Below are positions 1-5,835 of a DNA stretch of 44,963 nucleotides, piece by piece (within the stretch, counting starts at the first letter, position 1; each line of letters starts with the position of its first letter). The translations under genes and the position numbers were made by a program. Origin of the DNA: Deltaproteobacteria bacterium (GTDB lineage: Bacteria > Myxococcota_A > Polyangia > GCA-2747355 > JADLHG01); contig JADLHG010000010.1 of NCBI GenBank assembly GCA_020848905.1, forward strand, positions 1 through 44,963, given 5' to 3'. A model generated the notes under the pieces. It made no database searches and was not told the origin of the DNA. It saw nothing but the letters and a program-made list of their open reading frames with translations.

Positions 1-1
1 A

Positions 2-706
2 CCGCCCAACGACGGCACGTTGATGCTTCCCCCCTCCGGTGACGGCCTGACCCCGGAGCTGACTGCGGCGATCGGAGGCTGGCCGCCAAAGAAGCGGTAC
101 CTCGACACGGCCTACATCCCTCCCGCGCATTTTCCGGCGGTGGCAAGCTACCTTGTCACCCACGCCCCGTCCTTCGAAACGGACGTCGAGCAGTTCCTCG
201 AGGCGGGGCTTCGCGCGCTGGATGGCCGCAACCGACACTTCTTCCGTGGCGACGGTCTCACCGTCGTGCTCTTCTACGCCGACTGGGAGGATTGCAGCAC
301 GGCGGACGCCTCTCTCTGGCGCGACGACGGGTCCTGGTGGAAGAAGATCAGCGTGAACGCGCGCTGCTACAACCCGCCCCCTGCGCTCCTCCATCCCGTC
401 TCGCGCTACGTCGACGAGATCCCACGGCTGCTCGCCGGGCGCCATGTGATCCTCGCCGTGGTGGGCCTCTTTCGGAAGCCGGTGCTCGTGTCCGGGCCGG
501 ACTCACCTGCCCTCCGGGCGGTCAGGGACTGCGGCCAGGAGAACGTCCCCACCGTGCGCATGAAGGCCTTCCTCGACGGCGTCAAGGCCCGCGCGCTCCC
601 GGGCATCGAGACGCTCCACCTAGAGCCCTGCCCGACACCCACGGCGTATAGCGAGAAGCCCTTCCAGCCCCTCGTGGATCGCATCCTGGCCCGCGTGAAG
701 CGCTGA
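2..706 (+). CDS. Exported VWA-like protein, 5' end cut by window edge
   Basis: The reading frame is open from the first bases and ends at TGA 704-706, so the N-terminus lies outside the window. The visible 234 residues are almost the same as the C-terminal two thirds of the gene at 1530-2582, differing by scattered substitutions and one codon. The segment VVLFYADWEDCS resembles the conserved 'VVFVSDEDDCS' region of von Willebrand A-type lipoproteins common in Myxococcota, preceded by a LEAGLRAL helix like the usual 'LEA..RAL'. By analogy with the paralogue it is probably an outer-envelope lipoprotein, but the lipobox is not visible here. The internal ATG at 23 is not the true start, because homology to the paralogue continues upstream of it. 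Function unknown. Confidence 0.75.
   Translation, partial: PPNDGTLMLPPSGDGLTPELTAAIGGWPPKKRYLDTAYIPPAHFPAVASYLVTHAPSFETDVEQFLEAGLRALDGRNRHFFRGDGLTVVLFYADWEDCSTADASLWRDDGSWWKKISVNARCYNPPPALLHPVSRYVDEIPRLLAGRHVILAVVGLFRKPVLVSGPDSPALRAVRDCGQENVPTVRMKAFLDGVKARALPGIETLHLEPCPTPTAYSEKPFQPLVDRILARVKR
2..706. repeat. Left copy of gene-sized direct repeat
   Basis: This stretch matches 1875-2582 in the same orientation over about 700 bases, with high identity by eye and a one-codon length difference near 495-505. The two copies flank the archaemetzincin gene, which suggests a tandem duplication whose left part continues beyond the window. Confidence 0.85.
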
Positions 707-717
707 ACCAAGGGACC

Positions 718-1383
718 TCACGGCCGTGGCCAGGGGATCTCGGGGCGCTCGGGAATGCCGATCTTCGCCCGACGGAGGAACGCACGGCAGCGCGGACACA
801 GATCGTGCTCGCGGTCGCAGGTCGCCACCTTGCCGCGCGCGTCCTCCATCAGGCAGCCGCGCACGGGGCAGTGCTCGAGCCCCAGCGTGTGACCGAGTTC
901 GTGCACCGCCACCTTGGCCAGCCGCTCGCGGGCGTGGCGCGCGCTCTTCGCCCCCTTGCGCGCACGAAAGGCCGAAATCACCCCCACGCGCCCGTCGAGC
1001 GTGGCGAGCCCCATGATCCCCCAGTCCTCGACCGACCCTTTGGTGGTCGAGATGTCCACCGCCGTGAGACCCAGGATGCGCTTGCCCCCCGCGGGCAGCC
1101 GCTGCGCGAGGTGCTCGAGGAGCTTCTCCGCCCGGTAGCGCTTCCGCGGCGCGTAATAGGCCGCCTCGGGGAGCGGCATCGGCGGCAAGCGCTTCACCTC
1201 CCAACCATAGAAGGCCCGTAGCGCGCGCTCGACGAGCAGCACGTCCTCCGCGGGCAGGCTCTCGCCGAGCGGCTGCAGATAGACGGCCCCCTCGGGCGGG
1301 GCGGCGGCCACGTACGGCGCCGCTGCGAGCAGCGAGAGAAGCGAGAACACCGCCCAGCGCAGAACGGATCGCGGTCGCATCAT
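718..1383 (-). CDS. Exported archaemetzincin-like zinc metalloprotease
   Basis: A 221-residue predicted peptidase. Residues 161-171 read HELGHTLGLEH, a metzincin zinc site (HExxHxxGxxH), followed at once by C172, C177, M179 and a CxxC pair (CPRC, about 196-199). This Cys-rich extension is the archaemetzincin signature; the spacing from Met to the CxxC is 16 residues, against 17 in the usual description. Archaemetzincins are aminopeptidase-like enzymes that are normally cytosolic. Here residues 1-28 form a typical Sec signal peptide (MMRPR, then a Leu/Ala core ending AAA). The frame is open 34 codons further upstream, but starting at the MM pair gives the clean signal peptide, so 1383 (or 1380) is preferred. 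It is divergent from the VWA-like gene at 1530 and lies between two paralogous copies. The family assignment is strong; the substrate is unknown. Confidence 0.85.
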   Translation of the reverse strand: MMRPRSVLRWAVFSLLSLLAAAPYVAAAPPEGAVYLQPLGESLPAEDVLLVERALRAFYGWEVKRLPPMPLPEAAYYAPRKRYRAEKLLEHLAQRLPAGGKRILGLTAVDISTTKGSVEDWGIMGLATLDGRVGVISAFRARKGAKSARHARERLAKVAVHELGHTLGLEHCPVRGCLMEDARGKVATCDREHDLCPRCRAFLRRAKIGIPERPEIPWPRP

Positions 1384-1529
1384 CGCGTCAGTATACGCGC
1401 GGGAGGCCGTGAGCCTGCCCCGCTCCGGGCCCACGGTGACCCTCGCCACCGCGCGGCACCGCTCCAAGCATTGACCCGTGGGCACCCTGTGGTCATCCTC
1501 GGATCAGCTCACGCCTTGGAGGGGGGACC

Positions 1530-2582
1530 ATGCCCGGGGCCAAACTGAGACGCGGCCGGACGCTGTTCGCCGGCTGCCTCGTGTTCATTTTCGCCTGCAC
1601 GACGCCGCCGTCCGAGGCGCCGCCCCCGGACGCGCGCGCCGCCGATAGCTACGTCGCTCCGCGCGGCCAACCGACGCGGGTGGACCTCGTGGTCATTCGC
1701 CCCACCTGGGGCGAGTCAGGCTCGATCCTCGTCCTTGCGCACCGTACGCAGCTCACCCTCGAGGCGCTCCTGAACCCGCCGGACAAACGCCCGATCCGCG
1801 ACCTGCGCTTCGGCATCGTCTCTTCGTCGCTCACGCCGGGCCCCGGCGACGAGGCTCCTCCGCCGCCTCACATCCCGCCCAACGACGGCACGTTGATGCT
1901 TCCCCGCTCCGGTGACGGCCTGACCCCGGAGCTGACTGCGGCAATCGGAGGCTGGCCACCAGAGAAGCGGTGCCTCGACACGGCCTACGTCGCTCCCGCG
2001 TATTTCCCGGCGGTGGCCCGCTACCTTGTCACCCACGCCCCGTCCTTTGAAACGGACATCGAGCAGTTCCTCGAGGCGGGGCTCCGCGCGCTGGATGGCC
2101 GTAACCGACACTTCTTCCGCGGCGACGGCCTCACCGTCGTGCTCTTCTACGCCGACTGGGAGGACTGCAGCACGGCCGACGCGACGATCTGGACCTCCGA
2201 CTGGTCCTGGTGGGACAAGATCACCCCGAACGCGCGCTGCTACGATCCACCCCCCGGGCTGTTGCATCCCGTCTCGCGCTACGTGGAGCAGATCCCACGG
2301 CTACTCGCCGGGCGCCACGTGATCCTCGCCGTGGTGGGCCTCTTTCGGAAGCCGGTGCTCGTGCCCGGGCCGCCCATCTTGCCTGCCCGCCGGGCGGTCA
2401 GCGACTGCGGCAAGCAGAACGTCCCCACCGTGCGCATGAAGGCCTTCCTCGACGGCGTGAAGGCCCGCGCGCTCCCGAGCATCGAGACGCTCCACCTCGA
2501 GCCCTGCCCGACGCCCATGGACTTCGACAAGCAACCCTTCCAGCCGCTTGTCGACCGCATCCTGGCCCGCGTGAAACGCTGA
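1530..2582 (+). CDS. VWA-like lipoprotein with lost MIDAS, paralogue of gene at 2
   Basis: A 350-residue lipoprotein: a basic n-region, a hydrophobic stretch, and C23 in an IFAC lipobox-like context, followed by a Pro/Ala/Asp-rich linker. The start is set by a strong GGAGGGG ribosome site at 1518-1526. The body follows the layout of myxobacterial VWA lipoproteins (VDLVVI strand, a FGIVSSSL strand, a helix with LEAGLRAL, then VVLFYADWEDCS). The first strand runs VDLVVIRPTWGESGS, so the metal-binding Asp of the DxSxS MIDAS motif appears to be replaced. That comparison is inferred by eye, not from an alignment. A near-identical copy of its last 235 codons lies at 2-706. It is divergently arranged with the archaemetzincin gene, so the pair may share regulation. 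Function unknown. Confidence 0.75.
   Translation: MPGAKLRRGRTLFAGCLVFIFACTTPPSEAPPPDARAADSYVAPRGQPTRVDLVVIRPTWGESGSILVLAHRTQLTLEALLNPPDKRPIRDLRFGIVSSSLTPGPGDEAPPPPHIPPNDGTLMLPRSGDGLTPELTAAIGGWPPEKRCLDTAYVAPAYFPAVARYLVTHAPSFETDIEQFLEAGLRALDGRNRHFFRGDGLTVVLFYADWEDCSTADATIWTSDWSWWDKITPNARCYDPPPGLLHPVSRYVEQIPRLLAGRHVILAVVGLFRKPVLVPGPPILPARRAVSDCGKQNVPTVRMKAFLDGVKARALPSIETLHLEPCPTPMDFDKQPFQPLVDRILARVKR
1875..2582. repeat. Right copy of gene-sized direct repeat
   Basis: Right partner of the repeat at 2-706, lying inside the VWA-like lipoprotein gene. Substitutions cluster in the part coding for residues after the WEDCSTAD motif (SLWRDDGSWW in the left copy, TIWTSDWSWW here) and near the GP-rich loop, so the copies are diverging. 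Confidence 0.85.
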
Positions 2583-2598
2583 GGCGCCACGTCGAAGC

Positions 2599-3297
2599 TC
2601 AGGCCACGTCCAGCTCTCGATACGCGAGCAGATAGGCCTCGAACCCGTCGGCGATCCCGCGCAAGGGCGCGACGAGCTCGCCGGTGCCGGGGTCGGGCAC
2701 GCGGATCTCGTCCCACACCACGCGACCGAGGACCTGAAAGCCGAGGCGGTCGATCCAGATGCGAGCCGAGATCGGGCTCGAGCAGCCCACGAAGGCGCGC
2801 GAGAAGCCGTGGTCGCGCGCGAGAGAGAGTCCCTCCTCGACCAGCCGCCGCCCGATCCCACGGCCGGTCGCTGACTCCGCGACGCCGAGGTAGGCCTGAT
2901 GCAGGACCACGCCCGGCCGGCGCGGCTGGGCGAGCACGCGCGCCCCGGCCTTCAGCGCGCTCGTCCGCGCGCGATACTCGGCCACGGCGGCGAGGAGCGG
3001 ATGCGCGCTCTCCGTGAGGCTCGGGGGTGAGGCCGCCGCGAGCCCGTGGTCCTCGGCGAAGAGGACCCCCACGACCTCCCGCGTGCCGACCTCGCGGGCG
3101 AGCACGGAGAGACCCTGCGGCGCCACGGCCCGCGCGTGGACCCCAAGAAACCCGTCCACCATCTCGGGGGTGGCCCTGAGCGCCCGGGCCACCGGCTCGC
3201 GCGCCGAGAAGCAGCGACAGAAAAGGGCTACCGCCTCTTCGGCCCTCGAGGCCTCCACCACGTCGTATTCGATGCCGTCTCGCATCCCGCGCTGCAT
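2599..3297 (-). CDS. GNAT-family N-acetyltransferase
   Basis: A 232-residue acetyl-CoA-dependent acyltransferase of the GNAT superfamily, probably cytoplasmic, as no signal peptide is seen. Residues around 140-152 carry the acetyl-CoA pyrophosphate loop, ATGRGIGRRLVEEGL, preceded by the beta-4 strand LHQAYLGVAES. Downstream, FVGCSSPISARIWIDRLGFQVLG is the usual C-terminal part, where the substrate or partner side closes. The frame stays open far upstream only because it is antisense to the deacetylase gene. The start at 3297 has a GGGAGGG site about 8 bases ahead; an ATG at 3285 is the alternative. It is divergent from the deacetylase at 3457 with a 159-bp gap. The acyl acceptor cannot be told. 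Confidence 0.85.
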   Translation of the reverse strand: MQRGMRDGIEYDVVEASRAEEAVALFCRCFSAREPVARALRATPEMVDGFLGVHARAVAPQGLSVLAREVGTREVVGVLFAEDHGLAAASPPSLTESAHPLLAAVAEYRARTSALKAGARVLAQPRRPGVVLHQAYLGVAESATGRGIGRRLVEEGLSLARDHGFSRAFVGCSSPISARIWIDRLGFQVLGRVVWDEIRVPDPGTGELVAPLRGIADGFEAYLLAYRELDVA

Positions 3298-3456
3298 GCC
3301 GCACGCCCTCCCTCGTTTTCGATGAGCTGCTCCGGGAACGCTAGACCGACGCGCGCACCATCGCCACGATCTTCTGAGTCTGCGCTCCAACGATCGTGGC
3401 ATATCGCTTGCTCTGCGGCAGCGCGGGGATAGCACGCCCCGTTGCGAGGAACCGCC

Positions 3457-4701
3457 ATGCGCCTCCGCCGCCGGAGCCCCCTCTTGCTCGTCGCGACGCT
3501 CGCCGTCGCCGGCTGCGCGCCGCCCGCTCCCGCACCCCTCTCCGAGGACGAGCACGCGGAGCTCATGAACCGCGCCCACGAGGAGCTCGCGCGTGGCAAG
3601 GCCGACGGCGTGGGCTGCTCGGGAATCGTGCCGCCAGACCGCGGTCCCTTCGGCAAGCAGATCGCCCTCACCTTCGACGACGGGCCACTCGACGTGGCGC
3701 GCACGCGCAAGGTCATGGACGTGGTGGAGGCCCACGGCACCCGCGCCACCTTCTTCATCAACGGTCGCCACTTCCCCCAGCGCAACGGCGAGCTCTCCCC
3801 GACGCGCGTCGCGCTGCTCCAGGAGATGCTCGCGCGGGGCCACCAGGTGGCCAACCACACGCAGAACCACGCCAACGCGACCAAGCTCAGCCTCGAGGCC
3901 TTCGAGCGCGAGGTCAAGGAGACCGAATCCATCGTGCGCGAGGCCACCGCGACCCGGCCCTACTACTTCCGCTATCCCGGGGGGGCCGCCACCTGCGACA
4001 CCAATCGGCGCGTCACCGCCCTCGGTTACGCCGTCACGGGCTGGCACATAGACTCGGCCGACTGGTGCTTCGGCGTGGATTCCACCGAGACCGAGGACTA
4101 CTGCAGCCCGAACACCTTCAGGCACGTCGGAGAGGCCTACCGGCACGATTTCGCGGGGTGGATCCTGTACCAGCTGAAGAAGCTCGGCGCCTCCGGCAAG
4201 CCGCTCCTCGACGGAGGGATCCTGCTCATGCACGACTCGCAGGCCTTCACGGTGCGCAAGCTGGACAGCGTGCTCACGCGCCTCGAGCAGGAGGGGTTTC
4301 GCTTCGTGATGCTCTCCGACCGGCGCGTCTTCCCCAAGCTCAACGCCGCGCTTCCTTCGTCGCTGTGGCACGACGGTGGGGTCGCCGACGCCGCTCCGCG
4401 TGACGCCACCCCGCGCGACGCGGGCCCGCGCGAGGCAGGCACGCTCTCGGACGGAACCTCGACGGACCGCCTTCACCCCGTCGGCCCGTTTTCCACCCGC
4501 TGCGCGGGCTGCGACCTCGCGACGCACGATTGCCGGGCCTACAAGGGGACCTATACCTGCACCGCGCGCAGCGCGAGCTGCAGCTACACCGACGGCTACC
4601 TCTTCAAGCAGTGCGACTGCACCGGCTGGGCCTTCTGCCTGCCGGGCAACGTCTGGGGCCGCTGCGGCCAGGCGCCCGCGGGGATCTTCAGCTGTCGCTA
4701 G
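3457..4701 (+). CDS. Lipoprotein polysaccharide deacetylase (NodB domain) with Cys-rich tail
   Basis: A 414-residue carbohydrate esterase family 4 protein that would remove acetyl groups from GlcNAc-type polymers in the envelope. A short basic n-region and LAVAGC lipobox give lipidation near C21. All NodB motifs are visible: TFDDGP (72-77), H134 and H138 in NHTQNH, FRYPGG (171-176), DSADW (199-203) and LLMHDS with H259. Metal ligands would be D75, H134 and H138. After the domain comes a DAAPRDATPRDAGPREAG-type linker and then a roughly 65-residue tail with about ten cysteines ending at residue 414. This tail resembles no domain I can name and may bind the cell wall or be disulfide-rich. ATG 3457 is preferred to a TTG at 3442 because GCGAGGA lies 6 bases upstream. 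Confidence 0.9.
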   Translation: MRLRRRSPLLLVATLAVAGCAPPAPAPLSEDEHAELMNRAHEELARGKADGVGCSGIVPPDRGPFGKQIALTFDDGPLDVARTRKVMDVVEAHGTRATFFINGRHFPQRNGELSPTRVALLQEMLARGHQVANHTQNHANATKLSLEAFEREVKETESIVREATATRPYYFRYPGGAATCDTNRRVTALGYAVTGWHIDSADWCFGVDSTETEDYCSPNTFRHVGEAYRHDFAGWILYQLKKLGASGKPLLDGGILLMHDSQAFTVRKLDSVLTRLEQEGFRFVMLSDRRVFPKLNAALPSSLWHDGGVADAAPRDATPRDAGPREAGTLSDGTSTDRLHPVGPFSTRCAGCDLATHDCRAYKGTYTCTARSASCSYTDGYLFKQCDCTGWAFCLPGNVWGRCGQAPAGIFSCR

Positions 4702-4723
4702 GGGCTGTCGCCAGGGCGTGTTC

Positions 4724-5593
4724 CTAGTTCTTGGACCGCGCCGGAGCGAGCGGCGCGATGGGCGTGTGACCCGGCACGCCCGGCTGACGCACGAGCGCGG
4801 CCTGCCCGTCGAGAAAGCGGACCTTGAGCGGCGCCTTGCCTCCCTTGGCCGTCCAGTGGGCGAGCTCCTTCTTGAGGGCTCCCACCGTCCACTGGTCTCC
4901 GTAGAGCGGACCGCGCACGTTCGCCTTGTAGAAGGTCCGGACGAGGGCCTCGAGCGTGTCGACCGTGATCGCCGGCCGCCGGATCCCTGCCGGCGCGGTG
5001 CGAATCGTCTTGAGCGCCCGGGCGAACATCGGCGCGATGTTGAAGCCCATCGGGTCCCATTCGAACTCGCCCGCGCTCTCGTCGTTGAACATGCGTCCGG
5101 CCTGCGCCACCGCCTCCCGGGTGCCTCCGAGGCGCTGGAAGGCCCGCATCAGGCTGTAGAAGGTATCCTGCAAGATGATCGCATTGCCGCTCGCGCGCGC
5201 GACCCGCGCGAGGAGGCGCAGCCCGGGTTCGCGGTTCTTCGGGCTCAGCCGCCCGAGCTCTGCGGCCAGCTCGCCGACCGCCCCCACGTCGAGGTCGTCG
5301 GCCCCGCGGTTGAAGGTGCGCACGGCCCGATCGAGAAAGGCGAGGCCCACCTCGCGCTGGCCAGCGCTGCCGCGATTGGCGAGCTCCACGCCGTTCCGCA
5401 CGAGGGTGATGAAGCTCGAGCTGGACGGGTCGAGCGGTGCCGACTTGCCCGCCCCGCCGAGAAAGCTCGAGAGCTTGCCGGAGAGCTTGTCGAGACCCCC
5501 GCCGGCCGCCCGGGCGCTCGCAGCGCAGACCGTCGCCGTCGCGACGAAAGCGACCCCGGCCAGCATGAGCCTCAGGCATTGACGCGCTTGCAT
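4724..5593 (-). CDS. Exported protein of unknown function
   Basis: A 289-residue protein I do not recognise. Residues 1-30 are a Sec signal peptide (MQARQCLRLMLAGVAF, then an Ala-rich end at ASARA). The mature part starts with a Gly/Ser-rich stretch, then mostly helical sequence with Leu/Ala-rich segments typical of small helical repeats, and ends in a Pro-rich tail. No catalytic motif or cysteine cluster is seen in the mature part. The start at 5593 is chosen because GGAG lies about 7 bases upstream and the signal peptide begins cleanly; an ATG at 5605 is the alternative. It converges on the deacetylase gene with a 22-bp gap. Confidence 0.7.
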   Translation of the reverse strand: MQARQCLRLMLAGVAFVATATVCAASARAAGGGLDKLSGKLSSFLGGAGKSAPLDPSSSSFITLVRNGVELANRGSAGQREVGLAFLDRAVRTFNRGADDLDVGAVGELAAELGRLSPKNREPGLRLLARVARASGNAIILQDTFYSLMRAFQRLGGTREAVAQAGRMFNDESAGEFEWDPMGFNIAPMFARALKTIRTAPAGIRRPAITVDTLEALVRTFYKANVRGPLYGDQWTVGALKKELAHWTAKGGKAPLKVRFLDGQAALVRQPGVPGHTPIAPLAPARSKN

Positions 5594-5835
5594 CGGTCGC
5601 TCCATCGGTCGGTGTGCTAGGAGGATGAGCAACGCGCGTGCCAGGGCCACGGCGCCCCCATAACCCGATGAATCGCAATATTTTCATCGTGTTCGAAGTG
5701 GCCGATGCAGACCCACGAAGCGGGCGCGAGGGGCTGCCGCAGTGGAGCTGCCGGCGACCGAAGCCGCCGGCGGACGCTGGCCGGGACCCGCGGCGCGCGG
5801 GGCGCCGGAGGGGAAGGCGCGTCAGGTCGCGCGCC
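5594..5835. other. Intergenic region with no recognised element
   Basis: This 242-bp stretch lies between two leftward genes: upstream of the exported protein at 5593 and downstream of the Nfn-like fusion ending at 5836. It includes an A/T-rich patch (5667-5690) unlike the GC-rich surroundings, which could hold the promoter of the leftward gene. I see no convincing hexamer pair, no hairpin with a T-run, and no open frame with protein-like composition. Confidence 0.4.

Noticed and set aside
2599-4527. Very long leftward frame of 642 codons
   Set aside because: Only the part up to 3297 has protein-like sequence (GNAT). The rest is antisense to the deacetylase, whose NodB motifs are intact.
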